Source of the DNA: Triticum aestivum
Lineage: Eukaryota; Streptophyta; Magnoliopsida; Poales; Poaceae
Assembly: GCF_018294505.1 (NCBI RefSeq)
Contig: NC_057800.1
Span: forward strand, 176,091,642 to 176,155,641
Direction: 5' to 3'
DNA length: 64,000 bases
Shown: positions 1 through 12,913 of the stretch, piece by piece
Layout: every line of letters begins with the position of its first letter
Numbering within the stretch: the first letter of the stretch is position 1
The notes under the pieces: generated by a model
What the model was told of the DNA's origin: nothing
What the model saw: the letters and a program-made list of their open reading frames with translations, nothing else
Database searches by the model: none
Translations under genes and position numbers: made by a program

Positions 1-984
1 CATGGCCTCTTTTTTTCGTCCGGAGTCTCATCCCGACTTGTGGGGGAATCATAGTCTCCATCATCCTTTTCCTCACTTGGACAATGCTCTAAAAATGATG
101 ATCATCACACTTTTATTTTCTTACAACTCAACAATTACAACTCGATACTTAGAACAAAATATGACTCTATATGAATGCCTCCGGCGGTGTACCGAGATAT
201 GCAATGAATCAAGAGCAACATGTATGAAAGAATTATGAATGGTGGCTTTGCCACAAATACGATGTCAACTACATGATCATGCTAGCAATATGACAATGAT
301 GGAGCGTGTCACAATAAACAGAACGGTGGAGAGTTGCATGCTAATATATCTCAGAATGGCTATGGAAATGCCATGATAGGTAGGTATGGTGGCTGTTTTG
401 AGGAAGGTATATGGTGGGTGTATGATACCGGCGAAAAGTGCGCGGTATTAGAGAGGCTAGCAATGGTGGAAGGAAAAAAAGTGCGTATAATCCATGGACT
501 CAACATTAGTCATGAAGAACTCATATACTTATTGCAAAAATCTACAAGTTATCAAAGCAAAGCATTACGCGCATGCTCCTAGGGGGATATATTGGTAGGA
601 AAAGACCATCGCTCGTCCCCGACCGCCACTCATAAGGAAGACAATCAATAAATAAATCATGCTCCGACTTCATCACATAACGGTTCACCATACGTGCATG
701 CTACGGGAATCACAAACTTTAACACAAGTATTTCTCAAATTCACAACTACTCAACTAGCATGACTCTAATATCACCATCTTCATATCTCAAAAAAATTAC
801 CAAGCATCAAACTTTTCTTAGTATTCAACGCACTCAAAAGAAAGTTTTACAAATCTTGAATACCAAGCATATTAGATTTTTAAGCAAATTACCATGCAAT
901 TTAAGACTCTCAAAATAATCTAAGTGAAGCATGAGAGATCAATAGTTTCTATAAAACAAATCCACCACCGTGCTCTAAAAGATA

Positions 985-1411
985 CTAGCACATATGCCCG
1001 TGCGCACCCTCTACTTCTTGTTTGTGCCTTGGCTTGTGACTATTGCAATTTACGAAGGTATATAAGTTGGTAGAATTTCTGTAAAGAGACAGGCTGGGAC
1101 TATTAATTAATAAAGAATCCTATTTTAAGATGGTACTAACTCTGTTTTTTTATTGAGAGAAGGCACTAACTCTGTTAGCTTGTTTTTTTTAGCCATCTAA
1201 CTCTGTTAGCTGGCACTTTAAGGTACGTGGGGCTGGGCAGATCAATGTAGCGGCCCATATACAACAGCAAGACCTGGCCCATGTATACGCTGCTGGATAT
1301 AAGGTGGGACGTACAAGACGATCAGGCGATGTAGGAACCCAGGTAATATTATGACCTACCGGACAATGCGGGACGAAACCAAGAATATCACCTTGGTTTA
1401 ATAGTTGGTAT
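985..1411. mobile_element. 427-bp insertion of unknown type in the WHAM-like internal region
   Basis: The segment is flanked by direct repeats AGATA at 980-984 and 1412-1416, and removing it joins flanks that read naturally as the host retroelement. It starts CTAGCACATATGCCCGTGCG and ends AATAGTTGGTAT. It has no convincing terminal inverted repeat and no coding potential. I believe similar ends occur widely in grass genomes, but I cannot name the family. Confidence 0.5.
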
Positions 1412-2457
1412 AGATAAGTGAAGCACAAGAGCAAAACTATATAGCTCAAAAGATATAAGTGAAGCACAAAGAGTATTCTAACAAATTCCAATTCATGTAT
1501 GGCTCTCTCAAAAGGTGTGTACAGCAAGGATGATTGTGGTAAACTAAAAATCAAAGACTCAAATCATACAAGATGATCCAAGCAAAACACATATCATGTG
1601 GTGAATAAAAATATAGCTCCAAGTAAAGTTACCGATGGAAGTAGACGAAAGAGGGGATGCCTTCCGGGGCATCCCCAAGCTTTGAATTTTTGGTGTCCTT
1701 AGATTATCTTGGGGGTGCCATGGGCATCCCCAAGCTTAGGCTCTTTTCACTCCTTGTTCCATAATCCATCAAAAGATTTCACCCAAAACTTGAAAACTTC
1801 ACAACACAAAACTCAACAGAAATCTCGTGAGCTCCGTTAGCAAAAGAAAACAAAAGACCACTTCAAGGTACTATAATGAACTCATTCTTTATTTATATTG
1901 GTGTTAAACCTACTTTATTCCAACTTCTATATGGTTTATAAACTATTTTACTAGCCATAGATTCATCAAAATAAGCAAACAACACACGAAATTCTGTCAA
2001 AAACAGAACAGTCTGTAGTAATCTGTAACTAACGGAAACTTATGGAACTCCAAAAATTCAGCCAAAATAGGTCGACCTAGGCAATTTGTTTATTGATCAG
2101 CAGCAAATGGAATCACTATTTTATCATGTTCTGATGATTTTTAACAATTGTTTTCGTGAACAGAAAGTTTCTGGAAATTACAGCAAGATCAAATAACTAT
2201 CATCCAAGAAGATCCTATAGGTTTAACTTGGCACAAACACTAATTAAAGAATAAAAACACATCTAACCAGAGGCTAGATCAAAGACTCATTCCTAAACAG
2301 AAGCAAAAGCAAAAAAAAACTAAAAATAAAATTGGGTTGCCTCCCAACAAGCGCTATCGTTTAACGCCCCTAGCTAGGCATAAAAGCAAGGATAGATCTA
2401 GGTATTGCCATCTTTGGTAGGCAATTCTTCAATGAGACATCTACCTTCCTTAGAAAT

Positions 2458-3303
2458 TTATTTCTTTCTAGTAATTATCAAAATTTTAGGCACAAGATCA
2501 AAAAATTCATTCATAGCAAATGGTTCCTTAATGATAGCAAAAAGATTGGGATGAATACTTATAGATTTAAGATCCGGAGTTTCCTTACTAGAGGATTCAC
2601 CCTTATTTTTAGGAACATACATAACCTTGGCAATTTTAGTAGGAGGACTTGGAGTACTCTTTACGGAAGAAAAAGCGGTTCCCAAGTTGGTAATGATACC
2701 CTCAAGTTTATCGATTCTAGTGGAATCTTGATATATTCTCTCATTAACTATGGGTTCCTTCTCCTTAATATTTTTCAAAGTTACTCCTACCTTAGATCCA
2801 TATTGGGTAATTTGATTTTGGATCTTTTTATCTAGATTTTCAATTAACTCAATAGTAGCAACTTTATTTTCAATAATTTCAAGTCTTTGCATTACATGCT
2901 CCAAAGTTAACATAGTTTCATTAACCAAAAGAGGTGGTGAGCCAAATAAATCTATCATAGCATTATAAGAATCAAAAGTATGGCTACCCAAGAAATTCTC
3001 TCCAGTAATGGTATCAAGGATATATCTATACCAAGGATTAGCACCTACCTAGAAATTATGGAGAAGAACTGAAGTAGATTGCTTCATGGTAGATCTATTT
3101 TGAGCATTGCAAATTCTATACCAAGCGTCCTTTAGATTTTCTCCCTCCCTTTGTTTAAAATTTAGAACTTCATTCTCGGGAGACAAAGGAGAAGATATAA
3201 GACTAGCCATGACGACGAAAGCGAGAAAAGGCAAACGAAAAAGAAGGGAGAATAAAACGGCAAGGGTGAAGTGGGGGAGAGGAAAACGAGAGGCAAATGG
3301 CAA
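2458..3303 (-). pseudogene. gag-like ORF of the WHAM-like element, one nonsense codon
   Basis: Two minus-strand segments (3303-3052 and 2991-2458) lie in the same reading frame. They are separated by a TAG at 3049-3051 and a short open stretch. The protein has a capsid-like part (residues WYRI, NAQNRS) followed by a charged helical part with repeated I/L-E-K patterns (VMQRLEIIENK) that looks coiled-coil. No zinc knuckle or protease motif is seen. The likely role is the structural Gag of a Gypsy retrotransposon. The true start is unclear because the first 30 residues are hydrophobic and unlike Gag. Confidence 0.55.
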
Positions 3304-3395
3304 ATAATGTAATGCGGGAGATAAGGGATTGTGATGGGTACTTGGTATGTTGACTTTTGCGTAGACTCCCCGGCAACGGCGCTAGAAATTCTTCT

Positions 3396-4470
3396 TGCAA
3401 CCTCTTGAGCACTGTGTTGGATTTCCCCGAAGAGGAAAGGATGATGCAGCAAAGTAGCGTAAGTATTTTCCTCAGTTTTTGAGAACCAAGGTATCAATCC
3501 AGTAGGAGGCTACGCGCGAGTCCCTCGTACCTACACAAAGCAAATAAATCCTCGCAACCAACGCGAATAGGGGTTGTCAATCCCTTCACAGTCACTTACG
3601 AGAGTGAGATCTGATAGAGATGATAGATAATATTTTTGGTATTTTTGGTATAAAGATGAAAAGTAAAATAAAAGGCAAAGTAAAAAAGCAAAGCAATAAT
3701 AAAGTGATGGAAGATTAATATGATGAAGATAGACCCGGGGGCCATAGATTTGACTAGTGGCTTCTCTCAAGAGAATAAGTATTTTACGGTGGGTGAACGA
3801 ATTACTGTTGAGCAATTGACAGAATTGAGCATAGTTATGAGAATATCTAGGTATGATCATGTATATAGGCATCACATCCGAGACAAGTAGACCGACTCCT
3901 GCCTGCATCTACTACTATTACTCCACTCATCGACCGCTATCCAGCATGCATCTAGAGTATTAAGTTCAAGAAAACAGAGTAACGCCTTAAGCAAGATGAC
4001 ATGACGTAGACGGATAAATTCATGCAATATGATAAAAACCCCATCTTGTTATCCTCGATGGCAACAATACAATACGTGCCTTGTTGCCCCTACTGTCATT
4101 GGGAAAGGACACCGCAAGATTGAACCCAAAGCTAAGCACTTCTCCCATTGCAAGAAAAACCAATCTAGTAGGCCAAACCAAACTGATAATTCGAAGAGAC
4201 TTGCAAAGATAACCAATCATACATAAAAGAATTCAGAGAAGATTCAAATATTGTTCATAGATAATCTTGATCATAAACCCACAATTCATTGGTCTCAACA
4301 AACACACCACAAAAATAAGATTACATCGAATAGATCTTCACGAGAGAGGGGGAGAACATTGTATTGAGATCCAAAAAGAGAGAAGAAGCCATCTAGCTAC
4401 TAACTATGGACCCGAAGGTCTGAGGTAAACTACTCACACTTCCTCGGTGGGGCTATGATGATGTAGAAGC
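3396..4470 (-). repeat. 5' LTR of WHAM-like element, inner segment
   Basis: This is the inner part of an LTR split by the Angela-like insertion. The inner boundary is ambiguous: TG dinucleotides that could close the LTR occur at 3396, 3413 and 3415. The last five bases (4466-4470, GAAGC) are the target site duplicated by the Angela-like element. With 12919-13407 the LTR totals roughly 1.55 kb. Confidence 0.7.
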
Positions 4471-5937
4471 TATTGGGGAACGTTGCAGAAAAGGGAAGGG
4501 AGAGGTTGATGGAGATCCAGCAGCACGACGACGTGGTGGTGGAAGCAGGGGTGATCTCGGTAGGGCTTCGCCAAGCTTAGCGAGAGGGAGAGGTACTACG
4601 AGGGGAGAGGGAGGCGGCAAGGGCTAGGGTGCGCAACCCTCCCTCCCCCCTCTTTATATAGGGGTCCAAGGGGGGGCGCCGCCCCCCTAGAGATCCCATC
4701 TCAAGGGGGGACGGCGGCCAAGGGGGGACTTGCCCCCAAGTCAAGTGGGGCGCCCCCCGCCCCTAGGGTTTCTAACCCTAGGCGAAAGGGAGGCCCAAGG
4801 GGGGCGCACCAGCCCACCAGGGGCTGGTTCCCTTTCCCACTTCATCCCATGGGGCCCTCCGGGATAGGTGGCCCCACCCGGTGGACCCCCGGAACCCTTC
4901 CGGTGGTCCCGGTACAATACATGTGACTCCCGAAACTTTCCCGGTGGCCGAAACTTGACTTGTACAATTCTTCACCTCCGGACCATTCCGGAACTCCTCG
5001 TGACGTCCGGGATCTCATCCGGGACTCCGAACAACTTTCGAGTTACCGCATACTAATATCTCTACAACCCTAGCGTCACCGAACCTTAAGTGTGTAGACC
5101 CTACGGGTTCGGGAGACACGCAGACATGACCGAGACGACTCTCCGGTCAATAACCAACAGCGGGATCTGGATACCCATGTTGGCTCCCACATGCTCCTCG
5201 ATGATCTCATCAGATGAACCACGATGTCGAGGATTCAAGTAATCCCGTATACAATTCCCTTTGTCAATCGGTACGTTACTTGCCCGAGATTCGATCGTCG
5301 GTATCCCAATACCTCGTTCAATCTCGTTACCGGCAAGTCACTTTACTCGTACCATAATGCATGATCCCGTGACCAAACACTTGGTCACATTGAGCTCATT
5401 ATGATGATGCATTACCGAGTGGGCCCAGAGATACCTCTCCGTCATACGGAGTGACAAATCCCAGTCTCGATCCGTGTCGACCCAACAGATACTTTCGGGG
5501 ATACGTGTAGTATACCTTTATAGTCACCCAGTTACGTTGTGACGTTTGGTACAGCCAAAGCACTCCTACGGTACCCGGGAGTTACACGATCTCATGGTCT
5601 AAGGAAATGATACTTGACATTGGAAAAGCTCTAGCAAACGAACTACACGATCTTGTGCTATGCTTAGGATTGGGTCTTGTCCATCACATCATTCTCCTAA
5701 TGATGTGATCCCGTTATCAATGACATCTAATGTCCATAGTCAGGAAACCATGACTATCTGTTGATCAACGAGCTAGTTAACTAGAGGCTCACTAGGGACA
5801 TGTTATGGTCTATGTATTCACACATGTATTATGATTTCCGGATAACACAATTATAGCACGAATAATAGACAATTATCATGAATAAGGAAATATAATAATA
5901 ATCATTTTATTATTGCCTCTAGGGCATATTTCCAACA
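4471..5937 (-). repeat. 3' LTR of Angela-like element
   Basis: It ends with TTCCAACA at 5937. Compared with the 5' LTR it lacks about 240 bp near 4491, just after the outer end, and its outermost dinucleotide is TA instead of TG. It contains a TATA motif (TTTATATAGG, plus strand, near 4650), which reads as a promoter on the minus strand. By eye the first 500 bp differ from the partner LTR by several percent. Confidence 0.88.
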
Positions 5938-5956
5938 GTCTCCCACTTGCACTAGA
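5938..5956 (-). other. Polypurine tract of Angela-like element
   Basis: Read on the minus strand this is GTGCAAGTGGGAGAC immediately before the 3' LTR. A purine-rich tract at this place primes plus-strand DNA synthesis in Copia elements. The same tract is seen next to the second Angela-type LTR at 56382. Confidence 0.6.
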
Positions 5957-5969
5957 GTCAATAATCTAG

Positions 5970-7562
5970 TTACATTGTGATGAATCGAACACCCATAGAG
6001 TTCTGGTGTTGATCATGTTTTTCTCGCGGAAGAGGTTTAGTCAACGGATCTGCGACATTCAGATCCGTATGTACTTTGCAAATATCTATGTCTCCATCTT
6101 GAACATTTTCACAAATGGAGTTGAAGCGACGCTTGATGTGCCTGGTCTTCTTGTGAAACCTGGGCTCCTTGGCAAGGGCAATAGCTCCAGTGTTGTCATA
6201 CAAGAGAGTGATCGGCCCCGACGCATTGGGTATGACTCCTAGGTCGGTGATGAACTCCTTCATCCAGATTGCTTCATGCGCTGCCTCCGAGGCTGCCATG
6301 TACTCCGCTTCACATGTAGATCCCGCCACGACGCTTTGCTTGCAACTGCACCAGCTTACTGCCCCACCATTCAAAATATACACGTATCCGGTTTGTGACT
6401 TAGAGTCATCCAGATCTATGTCGAAGCTAGCATCGACGTAACCCTTTACGATGAGCTCCTCGTCACCTCCATATACGAGAAACATATCCTTAGTCCTTTT
6501 CAGGTACTTCAGGATGTTCTTGACCGATGTCCAGTGTTCCATGCCGGGATTACTTTGATACCTTCCTACCAAACTTACGGCAAGGTTTACATCAGGTCTG
6601 GTACACAGCATGGCATACATGATAGACCCTATGGCTCAGGCATAGGGGACGACACTCATCTTTTCTCTATCTTCTGCCGTGGTCGGACATTGAGCTGAGC
6701 TCAATTTCACACCTTGCAACACAGGCAAGAACCCCTTCTTGGACTGATCCATATTGAACTTCTTCAATATCTTATCAAGGTATGTGCTTTGTGAAAGACC
6801 TATGAGGCGTCTCGATCTATCTCTATAGATCTTGATGCCTAATATGTAAGCAGCTTCTCCAAGGTCCTTCATTGAAAAACACTTATTCAAGTAGGCCTTA
6901 ATACTGTCCAAAAGTTCTATATCATTTCCCATCAAAAGTATGTCATCCACATATAATATGAGAAATGCTACAGAGCTCCCACTCACTTTGTTGTAAACGC
7001 AAGCTTCTCCATAAGTCTGCATAAACCCAAACACTTTGATCATTTCATTAAAGCGAATGTTCCAACTCCGAGATGCTTGCACCAGCCCATAGATGGAGCG
7101 CTGGAGCTTGCATACCTTGTTAGCATTCTTAGGATCGACAAAACCTTCCGGCTGCATCATATACAATTCTTCCTTAAGAAAGCCGTTAAGGAATGCCGTT
7201 TTGACGTCCATTTTCCATATCTCATAATCATAGTATGCGGCAATTGCTAACATGATTCGGACGGACTTCAGCTTCGCTACGGGTGAGAAGGTCTCATCGT
7301 AGTCAACCCCTTGAACTTGTCGATAACCCTTAGCGACAAGTCGAGCCTTATAGATGGTAACATTACCATCCGCGCCCGTCTTCTTCTTAAAGATCCATTT
7401 ATTCTCTATCGCTCGCCGATCATCAGGCAAGTCTATCAAAGTCCATACTTTGTTTTCATACATGGATCCTATCTCAGATTGCATGGCTTCAAGACATTTG
7501 TTGGAATCTGGGCCCGCCATTGCTTGTTCATAGTTCGAAGGTTCACTGTTGTCTAACAACAT
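5970..7562 (-). pseudogene. Copia reverse transcriptase and RNase H (Angela-like), broken
   Basis: One minus-strand frame encodes the Copia reverse transcriptase followed by RNase H. The RT shows the YVDD catalytic motif (LYVDDILLMGN) and the upstream WKMDVKTAFLNG block. RNase H shows SKSQTGYV and AEYMA blocks and ends near LPREKH. A single in-frame TGA at 6636-6638 separates the two domains; otherwise the frame stays open. The upstream link to integrase (7563-7625) is frameshifted. These enzymes would copy element RNA into DNA in cytoplasmic virus-like particles. Confidence 0.85.
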
Positions 7563-7625
7563 GATTTCTAGGACAGGGTGGCCATACCATTATGGTGTGG
7601 AACGTGTCCTTGTGGACCTTCGAAG

Positions 7626-9940
7626 TTAAGTAGCAACTTGATCCGAAGTACCTTGATCATCATCATTAACTTCCTCTCTAGTCGGTGCAGGCACCACAGG
7701 AACATCTTCCTGAGCTGCGCTACTTTCTGGTTCAAGAGGCAGTACTTCATCGAGTTCTACTTTCCTCCCACTTACTTCTCTCGAGAGAAACTCTTTCTCC
7801 AGAAAGGACCCGTTCTTGGCAACAAAGATCTTGCCTTCGGATCTGAGGTAGAAGGTATACCCAATGGTTTCCTTAGGGTATCCTATGAAGACGCATTTTT
7901 CCGACTTGGGTTCGAGCTTTTCAGGTTGAAGTTTCTTGACATAAGCATCGCATCCCCAAACTTTTAGAAACGACAGCTTAGGTTTCTTCCCAAACCATAA
8001 TTCATACGGTGTCGTCTCAACGGATTTAGACGGTGCCCTATTTAAAGTGAATGTAGCTGTCTCTAGAGCGTATCCCCAAAATGATAGCGGTAAATCAGTG
8101 AGTGACATCATAGATCGCACCATATCCAATAGAGTGCGATTACGACGTTCGGACACACCGTTACGCTGAGGTGTTCCAGGTGGCGTGAGTTGTGAAATGA
8201 TTCCACATTTCCTTAAGTGCGTACCAAATTTGTGACTTAAATATTCTCCCCACGGTCTGATCGTAAGAATTTTATCTTTCGGTCACATTGATTCTCTACC
8301 TCATTCTGAAATTCCTTGAACTTTTCAAAGGTCTCAGACTTGTGTTTCATCAAATAGACATACCCATATCTACTTAAGTCATCAGTGAGAGTGAGAACAT
8401 AATGATATCCACCGCGAGCCTCAATGCTCATTGGAACACACACATTAGTATGTATAATTTCCAATAAGTTGGTTGCTCGCTCCATTGTTCCGGAGAATGG
8501 AGTCTTGGTCATTTTGCCCATGAGGCATGGTTCGCACGTGTCAAATGATTCGAAATCAAGAGACTCCAAAAGTCCATCTGTATGGAGCTTCTTCATGCGT
8601 TTGACACCGATGTGACCAAGGCGGCAGTGCCACAGATATGTGGGACTATCATTATCAATCTTACATCTTTTGGTATTCACACTATGAATATGTGTAACAT
8701 CACGTTCGAGATTCATTAAGAATAAACCATTGGCCAGCGGGGCATGACCATAAAACATATCTCTCATATAAATAGAACAACCATTATTCTCGGATTTAAA
8801 TGAGTAGCCATCTCGTATTAAATGAGATCCAGATACAATGTTCATGCTCAAAGCTGGCACTAAATAACAATTATTGAGGTTTAAAACTAATCTCGTAGGT
8901 AAATGTAGAGGTAGCGTGCCGACGGCGATCACATCGACCTTGGAACCATTCCCGACGTGCATCGTCACCTCGTCCTTCGCCAGTCTCCGCTTATTCCGCA
9001 GCTCCTGTTTTGAGTTACAAATATGAGCAACCGCACCGGTATCAAATACCCAGGAGCTACTACGAGTACTGGTAAGCTACACATCAATTACATGTATATC
9101 ACATATACCTTTAGTGTTGTCGGCCTTCTTGTCCGCTAAGTATTTGGGGCAGTTCCGCTTCCAGTGTCCCTTTCCCTTGCAATAAAAGCACTCAGTCTCA
9201 GGTTTGGGTCCATTCTTTGGCTTCTTCCTGGCAACTGGTTTACCGGGCGCGGCAACTCCCTTGCCGTCCTTCTTGAAGTTCTTCTTACCCTTGCCTTTCT
9301 TGAAACTAGTGGTTTTATTGACCATCAACACTTGATGTTCCTTTTTGATTTCCACCTCCGCTGATTTCAGCATTGAAAATACTTCAGGAATAGTTTTCAC
9401 CATCCCCTGCATATTGTAGTTCGTCACATAGCTCTTGTAGCTAGGTGGGAGCGACTGAAGGATTCTGTCAATGACCGCCTTGTCCGGGAGGTTAATGTCC
9501 AGCTGGGACAAGCGGTTGTGCAACCCAGACATTTTGAGTATGTGCTCACTGACAGAACTATTTTCCTCCATCTTACAACTGTAGAATTTGTCGGAGACTT
9601 CATATCTCTCGACCCGGGCATGAGCTTGGAAAACCATTTTCAGCTCTTCGAACATCTCATATGCTCCGTGTTGCTCAAAACGCTTTTGGAGCCCCGGTTC
9701 TGAGCTGTAAGGCATGCCGCACTGAACGAGGGAGTAATCATCAGCATGCGAATGCCAAGCGTTCATAACTTCTTGGTTCTCTGGGATGGGTGCTTAACCT
9801 AGCGGTGCTTCTAGGACATATACTTTCTTGGCATCTATGAGGATGATCCTCAGGTTCCGGACCTAGCCCGTATAGTTGCTACCATCATCTTTTAGCTTGG
9901 TTTTCTCTAGGAATGCGTTGAAGTTGAGGGCAACATTAGC
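7626..9940 (-). pseudogene. Copia gag, protease and integrase (Angela-like), broken
   Basis: Gag (about 9940-9080) ends with a zinc knuckle CFYCKGKGHWKRNC. A TAG at 9077-9079 separates it from the protease, which keeps the same frame and shows the FDTGA active-site motif near 9035. Integrase follows with its zinc-binding HCRLGH and CEPCL pairs and an RSDRG core aspartate. A frameshift near 8245 moves the frame to 7626-8156, which holds the catalytic-glutamate region (SERRNRT). Gag upstream of 9766 is also shifted. The functional ancestor had one polyprotein; this copy cannot make it. Confidence 0.8.
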
Positions 9941-11193
9941 GTGGGCCGTTTGATCTACAAGACATATTGCAAAGATTTTAGACTAAGTTCATGATAATTA
10001 AGTTCATCTAATCAAATTATTTAATGAACTCCCACTCAGACAGACATCCCTCTAGTTATCTAAGTGATACATGATCCGAGTCAACTAGGCCGTGTCCGAT
10101 CATCACGTGAGACGGACTAGTCATCGTCGGTGAACATCTTCATGTTGATCGTATCTTCTATACGACTCATGTTCGACCTTTCGGTCTTCCGTGTTCCGAG
10201 GCCATGTCTGTACATGCTAGGCTCGTCAAGTCAACCTAAGTGTATTGCGTGTGTAAATCTGGCTTACACCCGTTGTATTCGAACATTAGAATCTATCACA
10301 CCCGATCATCACATGGTGCTTCGAAACAACGAACCTTCGCAACGGTGCACAGTTAGGGGGAACACTTTCTTGAAATTATTGCGTGGGATCATCTTATTTA
10401 AGCTACCGTCGTTCTAAGCAAATAAGATGTAAAAACATGATAAACATCACATGCAATCAAATAGTGACATGATATGGCCAATATCATTTTTTTGCTCCTT
10501 TTGATCTCCATCTTCGGGGCGCCATGATCATCATCGTCACCGGCATGACACCATGATCTCCATCATCGTGTCTTCATGAAGTTGTCTCATCATCTATTAC
10601 TTCTACTACTATGGCTAACGGTTTAGCAATAAAGTAAAGTAATTACATGACGTTTATGTTGACACGCAGGTCATAAATAAATTAAGACAACTCCTATGGC
10701 TCCTGCCGGTTGTCATACTCATCGACATGCAAGTCGTGATTCCTATTACAAGAACATGATCAATCTCATACATCACATATATCATTCATCACATCCTTTT
10801 GGCCATATCACATCACACGGCATATGCTGCAAAAACAAGTTAGACGTCCTCTACGTGGCTGCTATAGGTTTCTTAGCAAGCACGTTTCCTACCTACGCCA
10901 AAACCACAACGTGATATTCCAATTTCTATTTACCCTTCATAAGGACCCTTTTCATCGAATCCGATCCGACTAAAGTGGGAGAGACAGACACCCGCTAGCC
11001 ACCTTATGCAACTAGTGCATGTCAGTCGGTGGAACCTGTCTCACGTAAGTGTACGTGTAAGGTTAGTCCGGGCCGCTTCATCCCATGATGCCGCCGAATC
11101 AAGATAAGACTAGTAACGGCAATTAAATTGACAAAATCAACACCCACAACAACTTAGGCTCTACTCGTGCATAGAAACTACGCATAGACCTAG
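9941..11193 (-). other. Untranslated leader of Angela-like element
   Basis: About 1.25 kb lies between the gag start region and the primer binding site, with no sustained reading frame. A long leader is usual for this Copia group. I see no separate feature in it. Confidence 0.5.
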
Positions 11194-11206
11194 CTCATGA
11201 TGCCAC
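11194..11206 (-). other. Probable primer binding site of Angela-like element
   Basis: On the minus strand the sequence directly inside the 5' LTR reads GTGGCATCATGAGC. It resembles the initiator-methionine tRNA binding site TGGTATCAGAGC with changes. The position is right, but the match is imperfect. Confidence 0.45.
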
Positions 11207-12913
11207 TGTTGGGGAACGTTGCAGAAAATAAAAAAATTCTATGCTTCACCAAGATCAATCTATGGAGTCATCTAGCAACGAGAGAGAGGAGTGCATCTAC
11301 ATACCCTTGTAGATCGCGAGCGAAAGCGTTCAAGAGAACGGGATTGAGGGAGCCGTACTCGTCGTGATCCAAATCACTGAAGATCCTAGTGCCGAACGGA
11401 CGGCACCTCCGCGTTCAACACACGTACGGTTGGGGAAGACGTCTCCTCCTTCTTGATCCAGCAAAGGGAAGGGAGAGGTTGATGGAGATCCAGCAGCATG
11501 ACGGCGTGGTGGTGGAAGCAGCGGTGATCTCGGCAGGGCTTCGCCAAGCTTAGCGAGAGGGAGAGGTGCTACGAGGGGAGAGGGAGGCGGCAAGGGCTAG
11601 GGTGCGCAGCCCTCCCTCCCCCCTCTTTATATAGGGGTCCAAGGGGGGCGCCGCCCCCCTAGAGATCCCATCTCAAGTGGGGGCGGCGGCCAAGGGGGGA
11701 CTTGCCCCCAAGTCAAGTGGGGCACCCCCACCGCTAGGGTTTCTAACCCTAGGCGCATGGGAGGCCCAAAGGGGGTGCACCAGCCCACCAGGGGCTGGTT
11801 CCCCTTCCCACTTAAGCCCATGGGGCCCTCCGGGATATGTGGCCCCACCAGATAGACCCCCGGAACCCTTCCGGTGGTCCCGGTACAATACCGGTGACCC
11901 CCGAAACTTTCCCGATGGCCGAAACTGGACTTCCTATATACAATTCTTCACCTCTGGACCATTCCGGAACTCCTCGTGATGTCCGGGATCTCATCCGGGA
12001 CTCCGAACAACTTTCGAGTTACCGCATACTAATATCTCTACAACCCTAGCGTCACTGAACCTTAAGTGTGTAGACCCTACGGGTTCGGGAGACACGCAGA
12101 CATGACCGAGACGACTCTCCGGTCAATAACCAACAACAAGATCTGGATACCCATGTTGGCTCCCACATGCTCCTCGATGATCTCATCGGATGAACCACGA
12201 TGTCGAGGATTCAAGTAATCCCGTATACAATTCCCTTTGTCAATCGGTACGTTACTTGCCCAAGATTCGATCGTCGGTATCCCAATACCTCGTTCAATCT
12301 CGTTACCGGCAAGTCACTTTACTCGTACCGTAATGCATGATCCCGTGACCAAACACTTGGTCACATTGAGCTCATTATGATGATGCATTACCGAGTGGGC
12401 CCAGAGATACCTCTTCGTCATACGGAGTGACAAATCCCAGTCTCGATCCGTGTCAACCCAACAGATACTTTCGGGGATACGTGTAGTATACCTTTATAGT
12501 CACCCAGTTACGTTGTGACATTTGGTACACCCAAAGCACTCCTACGGCATCCGGGAGTTACATGATCTCATGGTCTAAGGAAATGATACTTGACATTGGA
12601 AAAGCTCTAGCAAACGAACTACACAATCTTGTGCTATGCTTAGGATTGGGTCTTGTCCATCACATCATTCTCCTAATGATGTGATCCTGTTATCAATGAC
12701 ATCCAATGTCCATAGTCAGGAAACCATGACTATCTGTTGATCAACGAGCTAGTTAACTAGAGGCTCACTAGGGACATGTTATGGTCTATGTATTCACACA
12801 TGTATTATGATTTCCGGATAACACAATTATAGCATGAATAATAGACAATTATCATGAACAAGGAAATATAATAATAATCATTTTATTATTGCCTCTAGGG
12901 CATATTTCCAACA
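11207..12913 (-). repeat. 5' LTR of Angela-like element
   Basis: This 1707-bp LTR runs from TGTTGGGGAACG at 11207 to TTCCAACA at 12913. On the minus strand it would supply the element's promoter and transcription start. Its inner edge abuts a primer-binding-like sequence. Confidence 0.88.

Larger units (their letters stand above)
1..3395 (-). mobile_element. WHAM-like Gypsy element, internal region (left end outside window)
   Basis: This stretch lies directly inside the LTR that begins near 3396 and carries a gag-like frame (2458-3303, minus) followed by long non-coding sequence running off the left edge. A primer-binding-site-like GCGCCGTTGCCGGGG lies on the minus strand at about 3368-3382, just inside the LTR, which fixes the orientation as minus. 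No protease, reverse transcriptase or integrase is visible in the 3.4 kb present, so it may be a non-autonomous or internally rearranged copy. The family name is from memory. Confidence 0.7.
4471..12913 (-). mobile_element. Angela/BARE1-like Copia retrotransposon, complete but decayed
   Basis: The element is bounded by two LTRs and a perfect 5-bp TSD, GAAGC (4466-4470 and 12914-12918). The minus strand encodes gag, protease, integrase, reverse transcriptase and RNase H in Copia order. The right LTR (5') is about 1.7 kb; the left LTR is 240 bp shorter through an internal deletion. Several nonsense codons and frameshifts make it inactive. LTR ends (minus TGTTGGAAATATGCCC) match the Angela/BARE1/WIS group as I remember it. 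Confidence 0.9.
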
